This document shows positions 41,858-50,688 of a DNA stretch of 61,119 bases, in pieces; within the stretch, counting starts at the first letter, position 1; each line of letters begins with the position of its first letter. The translations under genes and the position numbers were made by a program. Under the pieces are notes generated by a model. That model searched no databases and had not been told where the DNA came from. It saw only the letters and a list, made by a program, of their open reading frames with translations. The DNA is from Pseudomonadota bacterium (lineage in GTDB: Bacteria > Myxococcota_A > UBA9160 > SZUA-336), in NCBI GenBank assembly GCA_003247575.1, contig QJZC01000006.1, positions 1 through 61,119 of the forward strand, read 5' to 3'.

Positions 41858-43060
41858 ATGAACCGGAACGCAGTCGCAGTCATCGGGGGTTGCGGACACG
41901 TCGGCTTGCCGCTGGCGGCCGTCAATGCCGCTTCGGGCCGCCAGACTTACATATATGATGTAAACGAGCAGGCGATCGCGCAGATCGAGCGCGGCGAGGC
42001 CCCATTTCTCGAGCGGGGTCTCGAAGAGCTGCTGCCCGAGATCGTAGGGAATGGCACCCTGCGCCTGTCCTCTCATCCGCGCGTCCTCGCCGAAGCCCGC
42101 TTCGTGGTGCTGGTCGTCGGAACACCGGTCGATCGCTATCTGAATCCGGACGTCGATGCCCTGTTCGACGCGCTCTCGCCCTGCGTACCCCACCTGCGCG
42201 ACGGGCAGACCCTGGTGCTTCGCAGCACGGTGTACCCGGGCCTGAGCCGGAAGATCCAGGACTACCTGGACGGGCGCGGGCTCGATGTGGATGTGGCCTT
42301 CTGTCCCGAGCGGGTCGCACAGGGCTACGCGATCGAGGAGATCCGAGAGCTCCCCCAGATCATCTCGGCCTTCGGTCCGCGGGGACTGGAGGCGGCGCGC
42401 GAGTTCTTCGAGCCGCTCGCCCCCGAGGTGGTGGTGCTGGAGCCGCTCGAAGCCGAGCTGGCAAAGCTGTTCACCAATGCTTACCGCTACATCGAGTTCG
42501 CCACCGTCAACCAGTTCTACATGATCGCGCAGGAGCATGGGGCGGACTACCACCGCATTCAGCAGGCCATCCAACATGGCTACCCTCGCCTGCGTCACCT
42601 CCCGGGGCCCGGCCTGGCGGCCGGCCCGTGTCTGCTCAAGGACACGATGCAGCTCGCGGCCTTCTACAACCATCAGTTCTCGCTTGGCCATGCAGCCCTC
42701 TGGATCAACGAGGGCCTCCCCGACTTCATCGTGGGCAAGCTCAAGCAACGCCACGACTTGAGCCAGCGCACGGTCGGCATCCTGGGCCTGGCCTTCAAGG
42801 CCGAGAACGACGACAAACGCGACTCCCTGTCTTACAAGCTACGCAAGCTGCTGCGGCTCGAAGCACGCCGGACGCTCTGCCACGACCCCTACGTTCGCGA
42901 TCCCGAGATCTTGCCCCTCGACAAGGTCATCGAGGAGAGCGACATCTTGGTCATCGCCACCCCTCACCGGGAGTACCGCGAGCGCGCGTTCCCCGCGGAT
43001 AAGGAAATCGTCGACATGTGGAACTGCCTCTCGCCCCGCTCGGAATCCGCCCCGCAATGA
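41858..43060 (+). CDS. UDP-sugar 6-dehydrogenase (WecC/UDP-glucose dehydrogenase family)
   Basis: 400 residues. The NAD-binding Rossmann motif is VAVIGGCGHVGLPLAAVNA. The middle domain has VLVVGTPVD, LVLRSTVYPGLS and CPERVAQGYAIEEIRELPQI (family CPERxxxG). The second half has ELAKLFTNAYRYIEFATVNQ (helix with the catalytic Lys/Asn). The Cys region is PGPGLAAGPCLLKDTMQL, which keeps the catalytic Cys but departs from the usual GGxC. VGILGLAFKAENDDKRDS is the C-terminal UDP-binding domain. The enzyme oxidises a nucleotide sugar to its uronic acid. Its stop overlaps the next start (ATGA). Confidence 0.92.
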   Translation: MNRNAVAVIGGCGHVGLPLAAVNAASGRQTYIYDVNEQAIAQIERGEAPFLERGLEELLPEIVGNGTLRLSSHPRVLAEARFVVLVVGTPVDRYLNPDVDALFDALSPCVPHLRDGQTLVLRSTVYPGLSRKIQDYLDGRGLDVDVAFCPERVAQGYAIEEIRELPQIISAFGPRGLEAAREFFEPLAPEVVVLEPLEAELAKLFTNAYRYIEFATVNQFYMIAQEHGADYHRIQQAIQHGYPRLRHLPGPGLAAGPCLLKDTMQLAAFYNHQFSLGHAALWINEGLPDFIVGKLKQRHDLSQRTVGILGLAFKAENDDKRDSLSYKLRKLLRLEARRTLCHDPYVRDPEILPLDKVIEESDILVIATPHREYRERAFPADKEIVDMWNCLSPRSESAPQ

Positions 43061-44079
43061 AGATCCTCATCACCGGCTCGGCCGGGTTCATCGCGGGCTA
43101 CCTGGTTCCCGAGCTGCTCGAGGCGGGCCACGAGGTCGTCGGCATCGACAATTTCAGCAAGTACGGTCCGCTCGCAAAGAGCTATGACTCCCACGAGCGC
43201 TACAGCTTCGTCGAGGGAGATGCTCGCGACGCCTCCTTGCTCACGGAGCTGTCTTCGGACTGCGACATCATCGTCGCCTCTGCAGCGCGCATCGGTGGCA
43301 TCTCGTACTTTCACCAGTTTGCGTACGACCTGCTGGCAGACAACGAGCGCATCGTCACCGCAACCTTCGATGCTGCGCTCGAGCAGCACCGGAAGGGCAG
43401 CCTGTCCCGTATCGTGGTGATCTCGTCGTCGATGGTCTTCGAGAACGCAGCCGTATTTCCGACTCCCGAGGGACACGAGCGCGAGTGCCCCCCGCCGTCC
43501 TCCACCTACGGCTTCCAGAAGCTGGCGTGCGAGTATTTCGTGCAGGGGGCCTGGGAGCAGTACAAGCTGCCCTACACCATTCTGCGGCCCTTCAACTGCG
43601 TTGGGGTCGGGGAGCAACGCGCGCTCTCCGACGTCGAGATCCCCTCGGGCAACATCAAGCTCGCGATGAGCCACGTCGTGCCCGACCTCTGCCAGAAGAT
43701 TCTCAAGGGCCAGGACCCGCTGCACATCCTCGGCTCGGGAACCCAGATCCGTCACTACACTTACGGCGGCGACCTGGCGCGGGGAATCCGCATGGCCATC
43801 GAATCCGACGAGGCGATCAACCAGGACTTCAACCTTTCTACGCGCGTTTCCACCAATGTGCTCGAGTTGGCAGAACTCATCTGGAAGCGCGTGCACGGCC
43901 CGGATCGACCCTTCCGCGTGGTCCACGACGATCCCTTCCCGTACGACGTTCAGCGTCGCGTTCCGGACACGAAGAAGGCCGAGCAGGTACTCGGCTTCGA
44001 AGCGACGACGGATCTCGACTCGATGCTGGACGAACTGCTCCCCTGGGTCCGAGACGCCATCGCGCGGAATCAGATCTGA
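43057..44079 (+). CDS. NAD-dependent nucleotide-sugar epimerase/dehydratase
   Basis: 340 residues from ATG 43057, overlapping the dehydrogenase stop. It is an extended short-chain dehydrogenase/reductase with MKILITGSAGFIAGYLVPEL (GxxGxxG) and VVGIDNFSKYGP. The catalytic triad is spread over VVISSSMVF and STYGFQKLACEYF (YxxxK). YTILRPFNCVGVGEQ and RHYTYGGDLARGI fit the substrate lobe. The family covers UDP-glucose or UDP-glucuronate 4-epimerases and related enzymes. With the preceding dehydrogenase it probably makes an activated uronic or amino sugar for a surface polysaccharide. Confidence 0.92.
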   Translation: MKILITGSAGFIAGYLVPELLEAGHEVVGIDNFSKYGPLAKSYDSHERYSFVEGDARDASLLTELSSDCDIIVASAARIGGISYFHQFAYDLLADNERIVTATFDAALEQHRKGSLSRIVVISSSMVFENAAVFPTPEGHERECPPPSSTYGFQKLACEYFVQGAWEQYKLPYTILRPFNCVGVGEQRALSDVEIPSGNIKLAMSHVVPDLCQKILKGQDPLHILGSGTQIRHYTYGGDLARGIRMAIESDEAINQDFNLSTRVSTNVLELAELIWKRVHGPDRPFRVVHDDPFPYDVQRRVPDTKKAEQVLGFEATTDLDSMLDELLPWVRDAIARNQI

Positions 44080-44080
44080 G

Positions 44081-45175
44081 ATGGCTCTCCCGATCCACGT
44101 CGTCGAGCCTACCCTCGAGGACGAGACCGGGCACTGTTACAGCTTCGTACGCGCAGTCTGCAGCTCCGGTCCGGAGCAGAGATTCGAAGTCTGGGCCGGA
44201 AAGCAGGCCCGACCGGATCTCTTCGCAGACCTGCCGCACTTGCAGGTTCGGCCGCACTTCCATCGGCGCTTTCGGCGGCCGCAAGCTTGGCTCCTCTACC
44301 GGCGCCTGCTTCAGGACTCGCATCGCGTGTTCCTTCCCACCGCAGGGGTCACCGACATTGCGCTCTTGTGTCATGCCGCATCGGTGAGGATCCGCCCGGG
44401 AAAGGTCTCTTGCTTCGTCCACTGGATCCGCCCCAGCGAATCGCGTCTGAAGCGCCTGCGCGCTGCCGCCGCGCGTCAGCCCGACCTGGGCGTCCTGGCA
44501 CCCACCCAGGAGATCGTCGCCTTCCTGAAGGAGGCCGGCTTCACGCGCGCGCGACAGGTCCCCTACCCTCTCTCGCCGAGCGCACGGCCGAGCGACCAAG
44601 CGTGCGACTTCCGTCACGCCCTCTTCGCAGGTGCCGCCCGCATGGACAAGGGCTTCGATCGAGTCGTCGATCTGGTCGAGCTCTTGGCGGGGCGCGGTGA
44701 GCAGCTACCGATCCACCTACAGACGTCGGCGCGTCACTACGGAAAGTCGGATCCTGAGATCCGAGCTCAGCTCGAGCGCCTGAATCGCATTCCCTATCCC
44801 GAGCTCCACCCACACCCCGAAACCCTGGATCACGCGGCCTACTTCGAGCTGTTCCGCGGCGCAATCTGCCTGCAGCCGTACGTGCAGAGCGAGTTCGCAC
44901 ATCGCGTCAGTGCCGTCACGGTCGACGCGCTCGGCTGCGGAGCCCCCGTACTCACGACCGCCGACACCTGGATGGGAAACAGCGTCGAACGCCTCGGCGC
45001 TGGAATCGCAGTGAAGGATCCCACCGGCGCAAGGCTGCTCGAAGGCCTGCATCGGTTGATCGACGACTACCCTCGCTACTCGATTGCGGCACGTCTGGCT
45101 GCGCGCAAGATCGCGTCCGAGCACTCGCCGAGACATCTACTCGACGCAGTGATCGAGCGCATCCTAGCCCCCTGA
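44081..45175 (+). CDS. glycosyltransferase, GT-B fold
   Basis: 364 residues from ATG 44081, right after the epimerase stop. The N-terminal lobe begins LPIHVVEPTLEDETGHCYSF. The C-terminal lobe has FAGAARMDKGFDRVVDLVEL, the start of a GT4-like donor site. It also has FRGAICLQPYVQSEFAHRVS and TVDALGCGAPVLTTADTWMG, the family's E(x7)E-type region with the Glu partly replaced. No signal peptide or membrane span. The three tightly linked genes form a sugar-synthesis and transfer operon. Donor and acceptor are unknown. Confidence 0.83.
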   Translation: MALPIHVVEPTLEDETGHCYSFVRAVCSSGPEQRFEVWAGKQARPDLFADLPHLQVRPHFHRRFRRPQAWLLYRRLLQDSHRVFLPTAGVTDIALLCHAASVRIRPGKVSCFVHWIRPSESRLKRLRAAAARQPDLGVLAPTQEIVAFLKEAGFTRARQVPYPLSPSARPSDQACDFRHALFAGAARMDKGFDRVVDLVELLAGRGEQLPIHLQTSARHYGKSDPEIRAQLERLNRIPYPELHPHPETLDHAAYFELFRGAICLQPYVQSEFAHRVSAVTVDALGCGAPVLTTADTWMGNSVERLGAGIAVKDPTGARLLEGLHRLIDDYPRYSIAARLAARKIASEHSPRHLLDAVIERILAP

Positions 45176-45179
45176 CCCG

Positions 45180-45839
45180 CTAGCGCAGGCGTCGCTCGGC
45201 GCGTTCGACACCATCGATGCAAGGCTCGAGCAAGCGGATACAGAGCGAATCGGCATTCAGTCCCGACTTGTCCCGACCGCGCCCGACGTAGGAGCTGACC
45301 CTCCCACCGACCATCGCAAAGATGTGTACGCACTGCCCCGCATCGACACGGTCCACGAGCAGGCGCTCCGCTCCCTCTCCCGCGTTGCGGCGCTCCGTCG
45401 GAGTTCCGGTCTCGATGGCCGGTCGTGCGTAGGCCGTTCCTTGGCCGGTCACACGGCGAATCGCGATGTCGTTGCCCACCTCGGGGACACCGAAGGCGAA
45501 CGCCCAGAGCTCCGAGCCATCCTCGCGTACGTCGAGGTACAGGGTATCGCCCAGGCACTTGCGCACGATCACCGCGTCGAGTCCGACGAACCGCTCTGCC
45601 ACACGCTGGGCGCGCGAGCCCAAGCTCGAACAGGCCACGCTCCAGCCCAACGCCAAGAGACAAGCGGAGATCAACAGACGAGAAGACCACGCCGCCGCGC
45701 TGAACTGGCGCCCTGAAGCCCGGCGGGGCGTGCTGGAGCTGGACCCCGCAGACCTGTCGATACGCACTCGTCTCTCGAACCGCTCGAGCGGCCGGGGCGG
45801 TGGGGGTGGCCTGGCCGAAGCCTGATACGGCGTAGACAT
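45180..45839 (-). CDS. hypothetical protein with internal signal-anchor/lipobox-like segment
   Basis: 219 residues. The N-terminal ~50 residues are Pro, Arg and Ser rich, followed by one hydrophobic helix with a lipobox-like end (LLISACLLALGWSVACSSL). If translation begins later, this would be a lipoprotein signal. The rest (~150 residues) is a soluble beta-rich domain (GLDAVIVRKCLGDTLYLDVR; WAFAFGVPEVGNDIAIRRVT) with several Cys residues. The family is unknown. It converges on the glycosyltransferase gene with four bases between stops. Confidence 0.6.
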   Translation of the reverse strand: MSTPYQASARPPPPPRPLERFERRVRIDRSAGSSSSTPRRASGRQFSAAAWSSRLLISACLLALGWSVACSSLGSRAQRVAERFVGLDAVIVRKCLGDTLYLDVREDGSELWAFAFGVPEVGNDIAIRRVTGQGTAYARPAIETGTPTERRNAGEGAERLLVDRVDAGQCVHIFAMVGGRVSSYVGRGRDKSGLNADSLCIRLLEPCIDGVERAERRLR

Positions 45840-45973
45840 CCTTCGGTGTTCCCTGCGAGCTCATCCTAGCAGGGGACGCCTCGGGCACGGAATTTTTCCA
45901 CCTACGAGGGCACCCCGGCCCAGAAGCCCCGCGCTCGAGCGCAGGCGCCGAGCCTAGCCCTCGAGGCCGAGGG

Positions 45974-46915
45974 CTAGTCGGAGCTCTCCAGGTAGCGGAA
46001 CAGCTCGCCGTCGGTCGTGAGCAGCAGGGTGGTCTCCTGCGACATGGTCTGGCTCAAGACCTCCATGCTCTTCAGGAAGCGATAGAAGTCGGGATCGCCT
46101 CCGTAGGCTCCCGCGTAGATGTCCGCCGCCTGAGCGTCCGCCTTGCCGCGGATCGTGGTGGCCTCGCGGTACGCTTCGGAGCGGATCCGCTTGAGCTCGC
46201 GCTCGCGCTCGCCGTTGATCCGCGCGGCTTCACCCGCACCTTCGGATCGAAACTGCTCTGCGATCCGTTGGCGCTCCGAGATCATGCGCGCGTACACCTC
46301 CCGCTGAACCTCCTCGACGTAGTTGATCCGCTTGAAGCGGAAATCGAGGATCTCGATCCCCAGATCCTCGGTACGGCTCTGCGCGGACGCGAGCACCTCG
46401 GCGGCCAGCGCAGCGCGACCGAACTCGATCGGAGGGGGTGGATCCGAGGCCGACTGCTCTCCGAGCTCCTCGCTCACGACGAAGTTGCGATTGGAGCTAC
46501 GCACCACCTCGATCAGATTGTGCTTCGCGATCGTATTGCGGGTCTCCCCGTCGAGAATGTCATCGAGCCGTGACTGGCCCCCGCGCTCGTCGCGTAGACG
46601 CTGAAAGAACTTGAGCGGATCGACGATGCGCCAACGCGCGTAGGTATCGACGTGGATGAAGCGCTTATCCTTGGTCGGTAGCTGATTGCTGTCTCCGTCC
46701 CATTCGAGGAAGCGCTTGTCGAATCGATTCACCGTCTGCACGAAGGGAATCTTGAACTGAAGCCCCGGAGTAGTGACGGGATCTCCGACCGGCGAACCGA
46801 ACTGCGTGATCACGACCTGCTCCGTCTCGTCGACGACATAGAAGGCCCCACTCACCACCAGGAACGCCGAGAACGCGATCAATCCACCTAGAATCACCCC
46901 CAGCTGGCGCGTCAT
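45974..46915 (-). CDS. hflC: HflC, SPFH-domain subunit of the FtsH-regulating complex
   Basis: 313 residues. One N-terminal membrane helix (LGVILGGLIAFSAFLVVSGA) precedes the SPFH/band-7 domain (FYVVDETEQVVITQFGSPVG; TPGLQFKIPFVQTVNRFDKR). A long charged helix follows (YARMISERQRIAEQFRSEGA), with ERERELKRIRSEAYREATTI and ADIYAGAYGGDPDFYRFLKS, all hallmarks of HflC. With HflK it forms the large membrane cage around FtsH and limits its proteolysis. The ATG overlaps the hflK stop (ATGA), so the two are coupled. Confidence 0.96.
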   Translation of the reverse strand: MTRQLGVILGGLIAFSAFLVVSGAFYVVDETEQVVITQFGSPVGDPVTTPGLQFKIPFVQTVNRFDKRFLEWDGDSNQLPTKDKRFIHVDTYARWRIVDPLKFFQRLRDERGGQSRLDDILDGETRNTIAKHNLIEVVRSSNRNFVVSEELGEQSASDPPPPIEFGRAALAAEVLASAQSRTEDLGIEILDFRFKRINYVEEVQREVYARMISERQRIAEQFRSEGAGEAARINGERERELKRIRSEAYREATTIRGKADAQAADIYAGAYGGDPDFYRFLKSMEVLSQTMSQETTLLLTTDGELFRYLESSD

Positions 46916-47892
46916 TTCGCGACCTCCTTGTCCAGGGACATGAGCGGCAGCACGCCCTTCATGTCCCCGTCGATGATGATGCGCCTGCCGGTCTCCGGGA
47001 GCACGCTACGCATCGTCTCGAGATAGAGGCGCCGGCGAGTGACCTCCGGTGCGCGCTTGAACGCGGCCAGCAGATCGTTGAAGCGTTCGGCCTCACCTTT
47101 CGCGCGATTGATCCGATCCGTCGCATAGCCCTCGGCCTCTTGGATCGCCTGGAGCGCTTCGCCCTTCGCGCGCGGAATCACGCGGTTGAAGGCCGTGCGC
47201 GCCTCGTTGATCATTCGCTCACGCTCCTGCTGCGCCTGATTGACCTCGTTGAACGAGGGCTTGACCTCATCCGGTGGATTGACGTCCTGCAGCACGACCT
47301 GTTCGATCTTGATTCCCATTTCGTACTGGTCGCACAGCAGCTGCAAGCGCTGCTCCACCTCGGACGCGATCTCTTGACGACCGATCGTGAGCACCTCGGT
47401 CACACTGCGATCGCCCACCACGGCGCGCATCACGGCCTGATTCGCGTCCCGAAACGTCTCGCGCAGACTGCGCTGCCGAAACAGATACTGAACGGGGTCA
47501 CCGACCCGGTACTGCGTCGTCCACTCCACCACGACCACGTTCAAGTCGCCGGTGAGCATCTGCGCTTCGTCCTCGGCGGGAGCGAAGGTGGAGCGGACTC
47601 CCGCGCTCTGCGTCCGGAAGCCGAACTCTTCCTTCAGCTGGCGCTCGACGGGGACCTTGGTGACCGTCTGGATCGGAGTGGGCAGCTTGAAGGCCAGCCC
47701 CGGATCGACCTGGCGCGTGTACTTCCCGAACGTCAGCACGATGCCGACCTCTTCCGGCTGCACCTGGAAGATCGAGCTGAGCACGATCAGCACCACGACC
47801 ACCGCAGCGGCGATGCCCGCGACGCTCGGAAGATTGAACTCGGGCGGCGAACCATCCGATGGCGGTACGCTCCGTATATTCCTCGATGTCAT
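46912..47892 (-). CDS. hflK: HflK, SPFH-domain partner of HflC
   Basis: 326 residues. GAGAGGAA lies before the ATG. After a short polar N-terminus there is a membrane helix (VAGIAAAVVVVLIVLSSIFQ), then the SPFH domain (VQPEEVGIVLTFGKYTRQVD; PGLAFKLPTPIQTVTKVPVE; EAQMLTGDLNVVVVEWTTQY). A coiled region (NEVNQAQQERERMINEARTA; VIPRAKGEALQAIQEAEGYA) and the typical end ETGRRIIIDGDMKGVLPLM follow. It lacks the long Gly-rich N-terminal extension of enterobacterial HflK. Operon order is hflK then hflC. Confidence 0.96.
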   Translation of the reverse strand: MTSRNIRSVPPSDGSPPEFNLPSVAGIAAAVVVVLIVLSSIFQVQPEEVGIVLTFGKYTRQVDPGLAFKLPTPIQTVTKVPVERQLKEEFGFRTQSAGVRSTFAPAEDEAQMLTGDLNVVVVEWTTQYRVGDPVQYLFRQRSLRETFRDANQAVMRAVVGDRSVTEVLTIGRQEIASEVEQRLQLLCDQYEMGIKIEQVVLQDVNPPDEVKPSFNEVNQAQQERERMINEARTAFNRVIPRAKGEALQAIQEAEGYATDRINRAKGEAERFNDLLAAFKRAPEVTRRRLYLETMRSVLPETGRRIIIDGDMKGVLPLMSLDKEVAK

Positions 47893-47993
47893 CGAGATTC
47901 CTCTCTTTTCAGTAACCGGGCCGCGTTTGGGAGCCTACCGGATGAGCGGATGAGCAGCAATTCGGGATATTCTCTCGTGGAAGAGGGGGCCTC

Positions 47994-49301
47994 ATGACCT
48001 TGCGCTACGGCCTGATCGGTGGAGGATTCATTACTGAGTTCCAGCTGCGCGCCATCGAGCAGGTGCGTGGAATCGAGGTCCGCGGGCTGTATTCCCGCAC
48101 GGCGCCAGAACGCTTGGCGCGCTTCGTACGGGAGCGCGGGCTCGGAGAGGGCCGAATCTACACGAGCATCGCGGAGCTGACGCGAGCCGTCGACGTGGTC
48201 GCGCTCTTCGGACCGAACTTCACACGCGTGGAGTGCATGGAGGAGATCGCGCAGGCGGCAGTCGAGGGGGCGGAGCTGCGCGGCCTGATCTGCGAGAAGC
48301 CGCTCGGTCGCAACCTGGCAGAAGCGCGACGCATGCTCGAGCTCGCAGAGCGAGTGGCTGCACCCACAGCCTACTTCGAGAATCAGCTCCACATGAAGGC
48401 GCTCAAAGCGGCGCGGACCCAGCTGGCTCCGGTGATCGAGGCCGCCGGGCCCCCCGCGCTCGTGCGCTCCGCGGAAGAGCACGCGGGCCCACACGCGAGC
48501 TGGTTCTGGGACCCGACCCTACAGGGCGGCGGCGTGCTGTGCGACATGGGCTGTCACTGCATCGCGGTCGGCTGGGGCATGCTGCATCCACGAGTCCGAC
48601 CGGAATCCCACCAGGCGCAGAGCTCCGCGGGACTCGGTCTCGATCTGGATCTCGGACAAGGAGCGCGCTGGCTGCAGCCGGTATCGGTGCAAGCCGAGGT
48701 CGCCCTGCTCAAGTGGGGCCGAAAGCGCTACCGCGAGCAGCTGCGTGATCGCTTCGGAGTAGACTACGCGCGCACTCCGGCGGAAGACTTCGCATCGGGA
48801 ACGATCACCTACCGAAATCCGGAGACCCAGCAAATCGTGCAGGCCCAGTTCACCGTGTCGTGGATGTACGACAAACAGGGACTACGCCTGCTCATGGAGG
48901 CACTCGGGCCCGGGTATGCGTGCGAGATCAACAGCCTACGCTCCCCGCTCGAGGTGTTCGTCGCCGACGAGGCCGCCGGTGCTACCGCCGATGCGGAACG
49001 GGCGCTCGAGAAGTCCACCGCGACGCGAGGGCTGCTCGCCGTGCATCCGAACGAGATCGATCTCTACGGCTATCCGGACGAGCAGATCGACGCACTCGAG
49101 GCCTTCGCCCACTCGCGCCCAGCGCTCCTCGACTGGAGCTATGGGCTCGAGATCGTCCGGCTGACCATGGCCGCCTACGCCTCCGCCGAACGCGGCCAGA
49201 AGATCGATCTGACCGACCCGACCACCCTCCGAGAGCTCGAGTCCTACGTTCCCAAGATCCAGCGCGGCTCGGGCGCCGATCAGCTGCCGATCTCCGACTG
49301 A
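47994..49301 (+). CDS. Gfo/Idh/MocA-family oxidoreductase
   Basis: 435 residues, with GAGGGGG five bases ahead of the ATG. The Rossmann fold is YGLIGGGFITEFQLRAI and VRGLYSRTAPERLARFV, followed by TSIAELTRAVDVVALFGPNF and the conserved EKP motif in LICEKPLGRNLAEARRM. The C-terminal domain includes GGGVLCDMGCHCIAVGW, the usual D-x-G-x-H substrate-binding helix. It oxidises or reduces a sugar or cyclitol with NAD(P). The substrate is unassigned. It diverges from hflK across 101 bp and precedes the pilus ATPases. Confidence 0.9.
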   Translation: MTLRYGLIGGGFITEFQLRAIEQVRGIEVRGLYSRTAPERLARFVRERGLGEGRIYTSIAELTRAVDVVALFGPNFTRVECMEEIAQAAVEGAELRGLICEKPLGRNLAEARRMLELAERVAAPTAYFENQLHMKALKAARTQLAPVIEAAGPPALVRSAEEHAGPHASWFWDPTLQGGGVLCDMGCHCIAVGWGMLHPRVRPESHQAQSSAGLGLDLDLGQGARWLQPVSVQAEVALLKWGRKRYREQLRDRFGVDYARTPAEDFASGTITYRNPETQQIVQAQFTVSWMYDKQGLRLLMEALGPGYACEINSLRSPLEVFVADEAAGATADAERALEKSTATRGLLAVHPNEIDLYGYPDEQIDALEAFAHSRPALLDWSYGLEIVRLTMAAYASAERGQKIDLTDPTTLRELESYVPKIQRGSGADQLPISD

Positions 49302-49347
49302 GCCTCGCGCTCAATCGCTTCGCGCCGCGTGCCGATATCCGCCAGCG

Positions 49348-50685
49348 ATGATCGAGAAGCTCGGACTATTCGGCAAGGTTGCCTTGGCTTCCAAGCTCGT
49401 GACCCAAGAGCAGCTGGTTGCGGCCATGCAGGAACTCCAGCGCCAGGGGAACCCCAAGAAGCATCCAGGCCAGGTGCTGGTCGAGCTGGGCCACATCAGC
49501 AGCCAGCAGCTCGAGCAGCTGATCGCGATGCAGCGCCAGATCGTGCAGAAGGCGCGTCAGAAGCAGGATCAAGGCTCCGCGCCAGCACCGGCAGCTGCGG
49601 GCGCTGCTGCCCCGCAAGCGGGACAGCAGGTCGAGTCACTCTCGCTCGACGCGCTTCTGCGCGGTGCGGTAGATGCACAGGCCAGCGACGTCCACATCCA
49701 CAGCGGCGCGCCGATCAAGCTGCGCGCGCGCGGCGACTTCTACAATCATGGCTCGCGCCCGCTCGCCTCCGAAGAAGCGCGCCGCTTTCTCGACGAAGCC
49801 CTGAACGACACACAAAAACGTCAGCTAGACGAGATCGGCGAGGTCGACTTCTGCCACACGATTCCAGGACTCGCGCGCTTTCGCGTCAACGCCTATCGCC
49901 AGCTGCGCGGCTTCGACGCAGCGTTTCGTGTGATTCCCCCCGAACCGCCCACCCTGGAGCAGTTGAAGCTGCCTGAACGGCTCGCAAAGTTCACCAAGTA
50001 CCACCAAGGCATGGTGCTCGTGACGGGACCGACCAGCTGCGGCAAGTCCTCGACACTCGCCGCCCTCGTGAATCTGATCAACGAGGAGCGCGACGAGCAC
50101 ATCCTGACGATCGAGGATCCGATCGAGTACGAACACAGCTCGAAGCGTTGTCTAGTCAACCAGCGCAGCGTGAACGTGCACACGCAGTCATTCGCCCGCG
50201 CACTCCGGGCGGCGCTGCGAGAAGATCCGGACATCATCGTGATCGGTGAGCTGCGCGATACCGAGAGCATCAGCCTGGCCATGACCGCCGCCGAGACGGG
50301 CCACTTCGTATTGGCGACCCTGCATACCGACAACGCGATCCGCACCGTCAACCGGATCGTCGGGGCGTTTCCGCCGGATCAGCAGGACCAGGTGCGCTCG
50401 ATGCTCGCGGAGTCACTGCGCGCCGTGATCTCGCAGCGACTGATCCCAACCGCCGACGAGCAAGAAGTGGTGCCGGCCATCGAAGTCATGGTCGGCAACC
50501 TGGCCGTCGGCAACCTCATCCGCGAGAGCAAGACCGTGCAGATTCGCTCCCTGCTCCAGACCGGCAGCGAGCAGGGCATGCAGCTCCTCGACAGCTCGCT
50601 CGCACAGCTGGTCAAGTCGGGGGTGGTGACGCGCGAGGCTGCGCTCCCGCACGCCGAAGACCGCAAGCTGATTCCGGGGGGCTAG
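49348..50685 (+). CDS. PilT/PilU-type retraction ATPase with extra N-terminal domain
   Basis: 445 residues. The N-terminal ~60 residues (MIEKLGLFGKVALASKLVTQ; HPGQVLVELGHISSQQLEQL) resemble a MshEN/GspE-N-like domain, then an Ala/Gln-rich linker. The PilT core has SDVHIHSGAPIKLRARGDF, Walker A VTGPTSCGKSSTLAAL, Asp box HILTIEDPIEYEH, Walker B DPDIIVIGELRDTESI and His box VLATLHTDNAIRTVNRIV. The P-loop is GPTSCGKS instead of GPTGSGKS, but the Lys-Ser pair is intact. It probably helps PilT retract type IV pili or gliding fibres. It sits three bases before the pilT gene. Confidence 0.9.
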   Translation: MIEKLGLFGKVALASKLVTQEQLVAAMQELQRQGNPKKHPGQVLVELGHISSQQLEQLIAMQRQIVQKARQKQDQGSAPAPAAAGAAAPQAGQQVESLSLDALLRGAVDAQASDVHIHSGAPIKLRARGDFYNHGSRPLASEEARRFLDEALNDTQKRQLDEIGEVDFCHTIPGLARFRVNAYRQLRGFDAAFRVIPPEPPTLEQLKLPERLAKFTKYHQGMVLVTGPTSCGKSSTLAALVNLINEERDEHILTIEDPIEYEHSSKRCLVNQRSVNVHTQSFARALRAALREDPDIIVIGELRDTESISLAMTAAETGHFVLATLHTDNAIRTVNRIVGAFPPDQQDQVRSMLAESLRAVISQRLIPTADEQEVVPAIEVMVGNLAVGNLIRESKTVQIRSLLQTGSEQGMQLLDSSLAQLVKSGVVTREAALPHAEDRKLIPGG

Positions 50686-50688
50686 AAG

